NCBI GenBank assembly: GCA_947495775.1
Contig: CANMAQ010000016.1
Location: 1 to 64,000 of the forward strand
Source of the DNA: Jejuia algarum
Lineage (GTDB): Bacteria; Bacteroidota; Bacteroidia; Flavobacteriales; Flavobacteriaceae
Length of the DNA stretch: 64,000 nucleotides
Direction of reading: 5' to 3'
Below, in pieces: positions 1 to 7,052 of the stretch. Both the position numbers and the translations under genes were made by a program. Within the stretch, counting starts at the first letter, position 1; each line of letters starts with the position of its first letter. The notes below the pieces were generated by a model. That model searched no databases, was not told the DNA's origin, and saw only the letters and a program-made list of their open reading frames with translations.

Positions 1-230
1 ATCCTTGTAATATGGCAGGGTTCGAGACCGTTAAAACTCTCCCCAAATCTACTGATACACTTATCGAAGCTACTTCGGGTTCACGCTTAAGCATTACGGC
101 TTGTTTATTTGATAGCATGGAGCTTCAGAGAATCCCTCACGAAACTTACTGTCCATGCATCTTCAGAGTGAACAGTTAATTGCTCTGGTAGGATTTACAC
201 CTACTGGATGTATGCCACTTCGTGGCACAC
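1..230 (-). mobile_element. Group II intron, 5' part (truncated by window edge)
   Basis: Read on the minus strand, the segment starting at 230 opens with GTGTGCC, which fits the group II intron 5' consensus GUGYG. It is followed by the stem-forming, coding-poor sequence typical of domain I: a palindrome GTGCCACGAAGTGGCA directly at the start, then AGTAGGTG...CCTACC, then a long structured stretch containing TTCGTGAGGGATTCTCTGAAGC. No protein is encoded here. The intron-encoded reverse transcriptase, if present, would lie beyond the left edge. The 5' exon flank (minus strand, just above 230) is the palindromic cassette-type repeat at 231-357. Known: some bacterial group II introns (group IIC-attC) prefer integron attC hairpins. 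The class of this intron cannot be decided from 230 bases. Confidence 0.6.
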
Positions 231-357
231 CAACGTGTTTGTATAAGGAAAGTTGCGGGTTTGTGGGCGAGGATTTTCCGAAGGAAAATCAGAAGCTAGC
301 AAACAGGCAACTAAATTTGGTTTAGCTAAAACTAGCAATTTTTTTTATACGGTGTTG
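231..357. repeat. Palindromic cassette-type repeat (interrupted by the intron)
   Basis: The segment is bounded by imperfect inverted ends: CAACGTGTTTGTATAA on the left and TTATACGGTGTTG on the right. Inside is a strong hairpin with arms GATTTTCC and GGAAAATC. There is no credible reading frame. I recognise this style of element (CAACAC...GTATAA paired with TTATAC...GTTG) from intergenic positions next to orphan genes in other Flavobacteriaceae, but that is recollection and not a search. It separates the intron from the membrane protein gene at 453. Confidence 0.55.
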
Positions 358-452
358 CCATTTCGTTGTTATTTCAGAGTTCAGTTTTCCGTTTTTCAGA
401 GTTAGAGTGATTATGTTTAACTATTTAGTCCGCAAATAGGTTTAATTCCGAC

Positions 453-851
453 TCATATATTTTTCTTATTAACCTTATCATTAATTATATAAAATAGAAT
501 TGAGTTGAATAGAATGAATAATATAACAAACCAGAATCCATAAATTGGACCTATCCAAGTTGAAGCAGCCCAACTATGTACCATTAAAACAAACAAAAGG
601 AAAATCCGAGATATTTTTCTTGGTAAATAATATCCAATAATTCCAATTAAAATCAACCATATAGTTGATATAATAAAAAGTCCTGAAACGTGACTTTTCA
701 TCATAAAATTTCCAATTGGATTCCCTTCATTCGCAATATTCAAGTTTCCATTCCAATATTCTTTTGGTTGGTGAATTGTAGTTATTGTTATATCAAAAAT
801 ACTTGCCCAAAGAGCTGGAATTAATGCAATTAGTTTTTCTCTTTTATTCAT
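453..851 (-). CDS. Orphan small membrane protein, four TM segments
   Basis: This 132-residue protein has four predicted hydrophobic segments (about residues 8-24, 54-76, 80-97 and 103-124) and a basic C-terminal tail. Between the first two segments is a polar stretch with N-E-G-N-P-I-G, reminiscent of the small DUF5658-like membrane family, but the match is too weak to assign. The gene is alone between two palindromic repeats (231-357 and 890-1080), as expected of a mobile cassette cargo gene. No function can be given. Confidence 0.6.
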   Translation of the reverse strand: MNKREKLIALIPALWASIFDITITTIHQPKEYWNGNLNIANEGNPIGNFMMKSHVSGLFIISTIWLILIGIIGYYLPRKISRIFLLFVLMVHSWAASTWIGPIYGFWFVILFILFNSILFYIINDKVNKKNI

Positions 852-889
852 TCAATTTTTTTCAGTTTTGAGTGAGCACAATGAATGGC

Positions 890-1080
890 AACGTTTAGCT
901 ATGCGTAGTGCGGAAGTAGAAAATCACAAGTTTTCGTGCCAGCACTGAGCCAAAGTTTATGTTTTGTTTTTATCTTTTCTAAAATACTAAATTTAATACT
1001 TTGGCGACAAACCAAATAGACAAAAACCTTTCAGTTAGACCTAAACCCCGCATTATCGCATAGGTGTTGTTACCCAACGT
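890..1080. repeat. Palindromic inter-cassette repeat
   Basis: Two long arms face each other across about 135 bp: CTATGCGTAGTGCGG at 899-913 and CCGCATTATCGCATAG at 1048-1063, complementary with a short bulge. Outside the arms lie GGCAACGTT (left) and GTTACCCAACG (right), which resemble the simple core sites seen in integron attC sites (RYYYAAC/GTTRRRY). The element fills the whole gap between the genes at 453 and 1082. A 61-codon open frame on the minus strand over its right half is not believable as a gene because it is made of repeat sequence. Confidence 0.6.
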
Positions 1081-1081
1081 T

Positions 1082-1948
1082 TTATTCCTTCGTTTTATAT
1101 TTATCATAATCAGGGTCTTCAAAAACTTTTCCGTGATATTTTTGTACCAATTCTTGAATATCATCTAAACTTTTCTGATTCTCAAAAAAGAATTTTTTAT
1201 TTTCTTTCAAATTCAGAAATTCCATAGTCTCGATTGCTATAAAAGCGCAATAAATAAAACTGTCGCTTAATAATCTTAAATAATGAGCATTCATTGCAAT
1301 TTCATAATCAGCTTGAGATCGACTTTCTCGCTCTCTAATAATTGAAATTCCTGTTTCATCTCCGTGCATAACGTGGCTACTCATTCTATAACTATGAGTA
1401 AGCGCAACAATCATTTCAAATGGTTTGCCTCGATAGTTTTTTGAAATCGAAAAGATCATTTCTGTAAATGACCACTTTTGCTCTACTTTTTGTCTTTCAG
1501 ATTTTGTCCATTTTTCACGCAATTCAGTTTCTAAATCGGCAGGTAGAACCATCGGTAAATATGCAAGTCTATGAACTGTACTATCTCGAAAATGTTCTAA
1601 ATTTCTTTTTGCCTGAGCAGATTGTTTTATAGAACTTATTTCTGCTAAAGAATTCCAATATTCGTTTATTCGAATATTCTGTTCTTCTTTATCGGCAGTT
1701 GTGATAAATAAAAACTTCGTAAAAGTTTCAAGTGCTGATCTTAGTACAATTTCAGCATCCCAAATCCGATTATCTAATACCAAAGTAGTCACGGATTCCA
1801 ATCGGGAAAGAACGAATTCAATTAAAGGTAAAACTGGTTTTATTTCCGTTAGATTATCTTTAATTATTCCGAATAACTCAATGTTGTTTTTGTTTATTGC
1901 TTGAAAATATCTTTGTGTTATTTTGTCTTTGTCTTCCTCCCAACTCAT
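1082..1948 (-). CDS. Orphan cytoplasmic protein, DUF5677-like
   Basis: This 288-residue, largely alpha-helical soluble protein has no signal peptide. The region around residues 55-85 (LDNRIWDAEIVLRSALE) and the conserved-looking H-x-x-M-H-G-D near residue 195 resemble DUF5677/HEPN-like families, in which a helical bundle carries a late histidine motif. I cannot confirm the family by eye. It sits alone between a 3' repeat (890-1080) and a 5' palindrome plus integrase remnant (1984-2185), so it looks like cassette cargo. Its ATG at 1948 lies about 35 bp after the TATGTTG/CAACATA palindrome. Confidence 0.6.
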   Translation of the reverse strand: MSWEEDKDKITQRYFQAINKNNIELFGIIKDNLTEIKPVLPLIEFVLSRLESVTTLVLDNRIWDAEIVLRSALETFTKFLFITTADKEEQNIRINEYWNSLAEISSIKQSAQAKRNLEHFRDSTVHRLAYLPMVLPADLETELREKWTKSERQKVEQKWSFTEMIFSISKNYRGKPFEMIVALTHSYRMSSHVMHGDETGISIIRERESRSQADYEIAMNAHYLRLLSDSFIYCAFIAIETMEFLNLKENKKFFFENQKSLDDIQELVQKYHGKVFEDPDYDKYKTKE

Positions 1949-1983
1949 AAGTGATTCGGTTTCATTTTTACTTTATTCACTCT

Positions 1984-2026
1984 TATGTTGGGCAACATAG
2001 ATATATGTGCAATTGCACATATATCT
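1984..2026. repeat. Double palindrome at cassette boundary
   Basis: Two palindromes abut. TATGTTG (1984-1990) and CAACATA (1993-1999) are separated by GG and include a GTTGGGC core. A perfect 28-bp palindrome follows at 1999-2026, centred on AATT with half-site AGATATATGTGCAA. It lies between the stop of the integrase remnant (2039) and the start of the gene at 1948, the place an attI-like recombination site would occupy if the remnant were once an active integrase next to its cassettes. Confidence 0.7.
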
Positions 2027-2038
2027 CATGTATGTGTT

Positions 2039-2185
2039 TCACAAATCTAAAGGATTTTTTACAGATTCAAAACTACTAATAGCTACATGTGTGTATACTT
2101 CTATAGTTTTCGAGCTATTATGTCCTAATAGAATTTGTATCTGTCTCAAATTGGTGCCATTTTCCCCTAAAAGACTAAGAGGTGG
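2039..2185 (-). pseudogene. Tyrosine recombinase (integrase) 3'-end remnant
   Basis: Conceptual translation on the minus strand from just after an in-frame TAG (2186-2188) gives about 48 residues containing NGTNLRQIQILLGHNSSKT and IEVYTHV, then a tail ending NPLDL and a TGA at 2039-2041. This is the C-terminal end of a XerC/D-type phage integrase: LLGH carries the catalytic His/Trp position and Y of VYTHV is the nucleophile tyrosine. The catalytic domain upstream (R-K-H-x-x-R) is missing, so it is a fossil. An overlapping 60-codon frame on the plus strand is a shadow. Confidence 0.8.
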
Positions 2186-2255
2186 CTAAAACAGTTCAAA
2201 CCACTACCTCACTCACAGCATGACTTTTACACAAAAACTACTAATCAAGGTGAAA

Positions 2256-2293
2256 CAAAAAAATCGCTTCGAACCTCTTGTTTAAAGCGATTT
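2256..2293. terminator. Stem-loop, probable bidirectional terminator
   Basis: Arms AAATCGCTT (2261-2269) and AAGCGATTT (2285-2293) enclose a 15-nt loop, with an A-run on the left flank giving a T-run on the minus strand. It lies in the 526-bp gap between the genes at 1948 and 2475, where otherwise I see only the integrase remnant, the palindromes and the repeat at 2439-2470. Confidence 0.5.
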
Positions 2294-2438
2294 AATTAAA
2301 ACTGTGACCTCAAAGGGATAGGGTTCGAACTTTTTGAAGAACGATACCTTCCAAATACGCTCAAAATCTCATGCTGTTTTGAGCTTATAAGTACGCTTTG
2401 AAAATCGTTTTTTATTTAAGTGGATAAAGACAACAGCA

Positions 2439-2470
2439 CATATAGCGTTGGCCTATCGGCACGCCATATG
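2439..2470. repeat. Imperfect palindrome at end of orphan lipoprotein gene
   Basis: CATATAG (2439-2445) and CCATATG (2464-2470) form an imperfect inverted pair around GCGTTGGCC...CGGCACG, immediately 3' of the lipoprotein gene at 2475. Position and GTTGG content match the other cassette-boundary repeats, but the pairing is weaker. Confidence 0.3.
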
Positions 2471-2474
2471 CTTC

Positions 2475-3854
2475 TTAGTTATTGGCAACCGTTTTTATAA
2501 TTTCTTCTTTTAATTCAGTTGCAGATATTTTTTTCATATCTACATTTTCTATTTTATTTTTTCCTAATATAATTTCCGTTTTTCCAAAAGTCAGGTTTCC
2601 ATTGTCGTAGCCGATTGCTGTTATAAGAGCCTTTTCTCCTTTTGGTAATCTGTTATATCCTTCTTCATCTTTAGTAAAACTATATTGATTTTCTTCTTTT
2701 TCATACCCACTTAAAATGACATTTCTACCATTTAAAAGAAGGTTTATGATTTGAACTTCTTGATTTGTTTTAGCAACTAATTCAATAGATTCGGATTTTG
2801 GGTCTTTGAAAAAGATGTCCACATTAACCCAACCTAAACTTGATATGTCGTAGGAAATAAATGCTTTGTTTATATTCTTTATTTTTGTTGTATCTACACG
2901 TTTTGTTGTATCTACTTTTGTTAATTTTTGACTTGCAAGTTCTCTATACCAATTAATTCTGTTGTGATAATTTTGACTTGCATTATCTACAAGCCGTTTG
3001 TGAGCATCTTTTTGAGCTTTTGTTCTTGGTCCGCCATTTGGATTTGGTACTTCTTTAAAAATCCAAGAATTAAGATACTCGGTTGAATCTCTTACCAAAT
3101 GTTCAACGACCATTTCGTCAATTTTATAAAGGTTTTTATCGAGATTATTCAGGTAAATTTCCATTACTTCATCATCACAAGCAACTCTTTCAATAAATTC
3201 CTTTGTTGCTACTAATGTGTTTTCAAATTCTAAATTGTTTTTAAATTTTTCTTCGTAGACATTGACAATATCAGACTCAATGCATCTCCAAGGTGCAATT
3301 TTAGCTAAAAATGCTATTGGATAAGGAACCAATGATTTACTTGGTTCTTCAAAGTTTTCCCAATTAATTGTTCCATCTTCTTTTCTTTGTCCTAAAAAAA
3401 TCTTGGAATTTTCATCAATTTCGTTCTGCGGAATTTGAACTCTTATCTTATTATTTTCAGATAAGTATATTTCTTTTCCATTTTTGTCAGCTAAAGACAA
3501 ATAAATCATTCCTGTAGATTCTAAAATTTCATTATTGTGGATAGTCTGAAGATTTGAAAGTATAAAATCTGATATTTGAAAATTCTCTTTAATTTCAATA
3601 GTCACATCCTCTACAATGTTGCCATTATTGTCCACAAAAGAATTTGGTGAAATGATTAGAATAGTTCCATTTTCCGCTATAACTGTATTATGTTCTTTAG
3701 TGTTTAATTCAAAACTTTGCTTTTGAACTGAAACTGTTTTTAGAGAATCAATAAATTCAGTTGGGAATAGTCCGAATTCCGAATTAAGTTTTACATCTTG
3801 TTTACAAGAACTTAATGTTAATACTAAAACTAAAATTATGATGCTTTGTTTCAT
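2475..3854 (-). CDS. Orphan lipoprotein, 459 aa
   Basis: The protein has an N-terminal lipoprotein signal with lipobox L-S-S-C (Cys 17), then a region around residues 60-130 with the pattern GTxLxIxPNSFVDNNGN followed by alternating beta strands. This pattern is common in secreted Bacteroidota lipoproteins with a ZU5- or carboxypeptidase-regulatory-like beta domain. The middle is helical and charged, and the C-terminus is again beta-rich. No catalytic motif is seen. The gene is alone between boundary elements: inverted repeat 3879-3904 and integrase remnant upstream, palindrome 2439-2470 downstream. Its ATG follows GTTGGCAACC by about 10 bp. Confidence 0.65.
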   Translation of the reverse strand: MKQSIIILVLVLTLSSCKQDVKLNSEFGLFPTEFIDSLKTVSVQKQSFELNTKEHNTVIAENGTILIISPNSFVDNNGNIVEDVTIEIKENFQISDFILSNLQTIHNNEILESTGMIYLSLADKNGKEIYLSENNKIRVQIPQNEIDENSKIFLGQRKEDGTINWENFEEPSKSLVPYPIAFLAKIAPWRCIESDIVNVYEEKFKNNLEFENTLVATKEFIERVACDDEVMEIYLNNLDKNLYKIDEMVVEHLVRDSTEYLNSWIFKEVPNPNGGPRTKAQKDAHKRLVDNASQNYHNRINWYRELASQKLTKVDTTKRVDTTKIKNINKAFISYDISSLGWVNVDIFFKDPKSESIELVAKTNQEVQIINLLLNGRNVILSGYEKEENQYSFTKDEEGYNRLPKGEKALITAIGYDNGNLTFGKTEIILGKNKIENVDMKKISATELKEEIIKTVANN

Positions 3855-3878
3855 TCTCTAAATGGTTGCCAACAATTG

Positions 3879-3904
3879 AATAACATCCATTAGTGCATGT
3901 TATT
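3879..3904. repeat. Inverted repeat next to integrase remnant (copy A)
   Basis: Perfect 8-bp arms AATAACAT (3879-3886) and ATGTTATT (3897-3904) flank a 10-nt loop. The same element, about 30 of 37 bases identical including the flank up to the integrase stop codon, occurs at 51879-51904 in the second accessory block. In both places it is directly downstream of an integrase 3' remnant and directly upstream of an orphan gene. Confidence 0.7.
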
Positions 3905-3908
3905 TATA

Positions 3909-4015
3909 CTATAAAGCTAATGCATTTTTTATAATCTTAAAATGATTTACAGTTACATACATGTAATTTTATGTATTTTACTAAAGCTATGTCCTAAAAA
4001 CGCCTGCATATAAGA
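3909..4015 (-). pseudogene. Tyrosine recombinase 3'-end remnant, frameshifted
   Basis: Minus-strand translation from about 4012 gives YMQAFLGHSFSKIHKI, and after a one-frame shift YMYVTVNHFKIIKNALAL followed by TAG at 3909-3911. Together this matches the integrase C-terminus pattern LLGHxSSKTTEIYTHV...K-N-P-L. The frameshift and the loss of everything upstream make it a fossil. The rest of the 4016-4208 gap shows nothing recognisable. Confidence 0.65.
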
Positions 4016-4208
4016 ACCAAATACGGCACCCGTATAGACTTATACAATGGAGCTATACAGATACACGCAAGAAGATTTGTTTGATATTTTAACACATCCC
4101 TGTTTATATTAAGTTTACATTATTCTTTTAACACAGCAAACACCTCACTACGCAACTATCTTACGTTATTTACATCCAAAATGATAATGCTATAACCTCG
4201 CGCTACCA

Positions 4209-4748
4209 TTACTTCTTCTTCTTTTTAGATATTTTTTGCTTGCTGCGTTTCTTATCTAATTTTAATTTCTTTTGAATGCGTTCTTGTTCTCCCTCTATAA
4301 CATCAAAAAAATAATCGTTATAGCAGTGGAGTTTAGCCGTTTTTAAGTGCTTTAAACTTGTTTTATACTTGCCTTTTACCTCAGCAATGTGGGCCTGTAA
4401 CCCATACAATTCTGCCATATCTGAAGCGGCTAATGTTTTAGCAAAATCTAAAACTGTTTTTGCCTTTACCGTATTGGCATTCCATATAAGATATTTTATA
4501 TAAACAGGATACACCTCTACGTAATGAGCATCTATGGCAATGACCCTATCGAAACACGCAAAGGCGTTTTCTGGCATAGCCAAATGTTTGGCATATATTT
4601 CTCCCAGTAAACAAAGGGAAGCGCAATGTGCGTCGTCGTAAGACAAGGCGTAGTTTAAAGCCTCGCAAACCTCGTTCCAATCGCCGCAATAGTCATTAGC
4701 CGCTGCCTTTGCCTTTAAATAATAACAATCTGCTACTGTTAATCCCAT
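4209..4748 (-). CDS. TPR-like protein linked to prfH
   Basis: This 179-residue helical protein reads as tandem tetratricopeptide-type helix pairs (for example around residues 46-75, LCLLGEIYAKH followed by ENAFACFDRVIAID, and 105-140). It ends in a very basic tail of lysines and arginines (residues 157-179) that could contact RNA. It overlaps the 3' end of prfH by 10 bp, implying translational coupling, and is the last gene of the minus-strand prfH operon. By context it may help PrfH or RtcB act on ribosomes or RNA; this is inference. No signal peptide is present. Confidence 0.7.
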   Translation of the reverse strand: MGLTVADCYYLKAKAAANDYCGDWNEVCEALNYALSYDDAHCASLCLLGEIYAKHLAMPENAFACFDRVIAIDAHYVEVYPVYIKYLIWNANTVKAKTVLDFAKTLAASDMAELYGLQAHIAEVKGKYKTSLKHLKTAKLHCYNDYFFDVIEGEQERIQKKLKLDKKRSKQKISKKKKK

Positions 4749-5434
4749 GAATCTTGTTTTAATTTATGTTTTAATGCTTGTCGTTTCTTTTTGTAACTTT
4801 TAGTTGTGTTTTTGGTTTTAAAATCAGAACCTGTAAATACACGTATAGGATTGCCGCGCGCCACATGGAGGTGGTTTTGCCATTGTGCTTGCACAGTAGC
4901 TTTTAACTGCTCTTGATTATATGCCGCCACTTTATCTTGCAGCCGTTTTATAGCATTCTTTTTGTTTTGATGTTGCGACCTGCTATCCATAACCAAGACC
5001 TGCAAACCCGTTTGCTTATGTGTTGCTCGTATGGCCGAACTTACTTTGTTAACATGCTGTCCACCTGGACCAGAACTTCTAATAGCCTGAAACTTAATAT
5101 CTGTTTCTTTTAAATGCGTTTGTGCTGCTACTTCTATTTCATAAATACCAATAAACCAATTTTTACGTTTATGGAATTTTCGAAAAGAGGACTGCCCTAT
5201 CCATTGTATTGTTCCTAACCATACTTTTAAGAACACCTCTAAGGCCTCTCCTTGTAATTGAAGTGTTGCGGATTGTAGCGTTCTGTTTTCTACACCTGGC
5301 ACACTATCTAAAAGCGTGTATTTAATGTTTGCTCCCTTAAGCGCCTCTATAAATAGCTTTAGCACCTGGGCTACAACCCAACAACATTCAACAGGCCCCT
5401 TTCCTGAGCTTATTTGTATAATTTTTGTATTCAA
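4739..5434 (-). CDS. prfH: Peptide chain release factor-like protein PrfH
   Basis: This 231-residue protein contains the release-factor signature SGPGGQHVNK (GGQ at about 124-126), which enters the peptidyl-transferase centre and hydrolyses peptidyl-tRNA. It lacks the codon-recognition domain 2 of RF1/RF2, and its length and organisation match PrfH. Known: PrfH genes are typically adjacent to an RtcB RNA ligase, and the pair has been linked to release of nascent peptide from, and religation of, ribosomes damaged in 16S rRNA. Here an rtcB lies 1.6 kb upstream in the same direction. Spacing to the upstream amidase gene is 3 bp, and it overlaps the downstream TPR gene. Confidence 0.9.
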   Translation of the reverse strand: MNTKIIQISSGKGPVECCWVVAQVLKLFIEALKGANIKYTLLDSVPGVENRTLQSATLQLQGEALEVFLKVWLGTIQWIGQSSFRKFHKRKNWFIGIYEIEVAAQTHLKETDIKFQAIRSSGPGGQHVNKVSSAIRATHKQTGLQVLVMDSRSQHQNKKNAIKRLQDKVAAYNQEQLKATVQAQWQNHLHVARGNPIRVFTGSDFKTKNTTKSYKKKRQALKHKLKQDSWD

Positions 5435-5437
5435 AAT

Positions 5438-6379
5438 TTAAATTTTTAATTGTATTTCTCCCGTTTTTGGATGAAACACCATTTGTTGAACAGTAATGTC
5501 CATTTTAACTTTACGATTCGAAAGAATCTCAAAACATGTTTCTTTTGTACAAGGTTTACTCGTATCTATTAGCGCTTTCACCATTTGATGTCGCTCCGAA
5601 GCTGTGACCTGTAAAGGATCTTTTGTTTCTTTATTGTTAGTGAGTTTTAAATACTCATTAGTAACAATAACACTACCATCTTCTGATAATCTATGCGCAT
5701 ACCTAGAAGGGGTTCTCTCTATTACAACATTTTCACCTTTACGACATCCCACCACTAACAATAAACAATCTGACGCAATTGGTGTTTCCGATAAAATTTT
5801 AACAGCAGTTTCAAAAGTTGAGACACGTTCTAAAACATCTCTTATTAAAAATGTTATTGGAATTGCAAACTGAGGTGCTTCGTGACTCATTACAGCATTT
5901 AGCGTAATAGAAAACGCCCCCTTTCGCACGCCTGACAATGCCCCTATAAATCCAGGCCAACTTACCAATGAGCAAACGAGATGTCCGCCCTTCATTACAT
6001 CGAAAACTTTCGTGTATTTGCCTAAAATGTTATCCTCTGTCCACCAATCTAAATTTCTCGCATGAAGCCTATCTTTATCTTGATCAACACAAAAAGCAGT
6101 ACACCCGAAAACAAACTTTAAAGCATCATAATATAAATTTGCTATTACTATTTCATTTTCTGAAAAATCACAGTAGCTTGCTATTGCTCTCACTTCTTCC
6201 ATATAATCATGAGCTACATATAGCGTCTTATATGTTTCTATATATTGTTGAAATATTCCAGCATCACTGAGATCATTTAAATAGTATTTTAAGAGGTAAT
6301 TTATTTCTTTCGAATATGCTTTTAAAAACGCCCACCTTTTAGAGGGCGCTTTATCTAGGTTTACTATTAGCCTTTCCAT
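5438..6379 (-). CDS. Acid ceramidase/NAAA-like Ntn-hydrolase (C45-type amidase)
   Basis: The start is set at the ATG at 6379 (MERLIVNL), because the longer frame runs into the upstream gene. The protein has 313 residues. At residues 92-115 it has GCTAFC...LHARNLDWW, the hallmark of linear-amide hydrolases of the acid ceramidase/NAAA/C45 family. There Cys (here Cys93) becomes the new N-terminus after autocleavage and RN-D stabilises the active site. No signal peptide is seen, so it is cytoplasmic, unlike lysosomal relatives. It lies between a nucleotidyltransferase (8-bp gap) and prfH (3-bp gap), clearly in one operon. Its substrate is unknown, and an amide bond in a nucleic-acid or protein adduct is conceivable but unproven. 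Confidence 0.75.
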   Translation of the reverse strand: MERLIVNLDKAPSKRWAFLKAYSKEINYLLKYYLNDLSDAGIFQQYIETYKTLYVAHDYMEEVRAIASYCDFSENEIVIANLYYDALKFVFGCTAFCVDQDKDRLHARNLDWWTEDNILGKYTKVFDVMKGGHLVCSLVSWPGFIGALSGVRKGAFSITLNAVMSHEAPQFAIPITFLIRDVLERVSTFETAVKILSETPIASDCLLLVVGCRKGENVVIERTPSRYAHRLSEDGSVIVTNEYLKLTNNKETKDPLQVTASERHQMVKALIDTSKPCTKETCFEILSNRKVKMDITVQQMVFHPKTGEIQLKI

Positions 6380-6386
6380 TATTAAA

Positions 6387-6935
6387 TTATTTAAGTGGGT
6401 TTTTAGACAATAAAGGATCTCCAACAGGATTCTTTCCTTTTTTTAATAATTTAGAAGCTGCCTTTACAGCCCAACAGGCACTACTTGAATGTACGGTGTC
6501 ATAATATCCTAACAATCTATCTGGCGCTACCAACGTCCAACCATCTACTTCTACAGTATCTATAACCACAGCTTGAAACATATCGATTGTTATTTTTATC
6601 TGTCTGCCATCAGGCAACCAGTCTATTTTTTCATAGCGTTTAAAATTCTCGTTATTGGGAACATAGTCGTATCTCGTCCATACTTTCTTAAACCCATGCT
6701 CTTGTAATATTCCCATAACTTGGGGTCTGTTTTTAGGCGATACAAAAAGATCTATATCTTTATGATCGTGCGCATGTTTGTATTCTGTATGGTTCGTTTT
6801 AGACATAAAATGCCAGGCCCAACCCCCAGAAATAATTACCCATTTTTTTAAATGCTCTAGGATATGTAGCCCCAATACGATTCTATATTCTGGCCACAGT
6901 TCTCCATATCGTTTTATAGTATGTTTTGTTTTCAT
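6387..6935 (-). CDS. Nucleotidyltransferase-fold protein
   Basis: This 182-residue protein has the minimal nucleotidyltransferase signature: G-G at residues 37-38 (ISGGWAW) followed by HKDIDLFV with acidic residues Asp60 and Asp62, which would bind two metal ions. A third carboxylate may be Asp98 in the ITIDMF strand. The family transfers NMP to RNA, protein or small molecules, and small AbiEii/MNT-type members often work in conflict systems. It is the first gene of the compact prfH operon and is separated from rtcB by a 76-bp repeat element. Target unknown; assignment to the superfamily is good, and to a subfamily not possible. Confidence 0.7.
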   Translation of the reverse strand: MKTKHTIKRYGELWPEYRIVLGLHILEHLKKWVIISGGWAWHFMSKTNHTEYKHAHDHKDIDLFVSPKNRPQVMGILQEHGFKKVWTRYDYVPNNENFKRYEKIDWLPDGRQIKITIDMFQAVVIDTVEVDGWTLVAPDRLLGYYDTVHSSSACWAVKAASKLLKKGKNPVGDPLLSKNPLK

Positions 6936-6950
6936 GTTATTATTTTTTTT

Positions 6951-7026
6951 GCGTTAGAGATTGAGGCTTTGTTGGAGCGCCTCGCAGAGCGCGACTGCCG
7001 AAAGCCCGACCCTTTGGGTAACGCCC
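6951..7026. repeat. GC-rich dispersed intergenic repeat
   Basis: The 76-bp element is far richer in G+C than its surroundings. It begins GCGTTAGAG and ends GGGTAACGCCC, giving inverted termini (GCGTTA/TAACGC), with internal complementary tracts. On the minus strand it opens GGGCGTTACCC and continues GGGTCGGGCTTTC, a start that I recall from dispersed intergenic repeats in other Bacteroidota. It separates rtcB from the nucleotidyltransferase gene. No other copy was seen in this window. Confidence 0.5.
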
Positions 7027-7052
7027 AACTCCTTTACTGCTTTCCTGTTTTA

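Noticed and set aside
979..1164. 61-codon open frame on the minus strand
   Set aside because: It runs through the palindromic inter-cassette repeat and the end of the gene at 1082; no start signal or protein-like composition.
2007..2189. 60-codon open frame on the plus strand
   Set aside because: It is the antisense shadow of the integrase remnant, whose minus-strand translation gives a clear protein motif.
2300..2340. tRNA 3'-end-like sequence (GTTCGAAC followed by CCC and a GTGACC segment)
   Set aside because: It looks like a possible tRNA or att-site relic, but the T-stem does not pair and no second copy is present in the window to act as the other att site.
4047..4112. 21-codon plus-strand frame starting with ATG
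   Set aside because: No promoter, leader or conservation evidence; lies in decayed accessory DNA.
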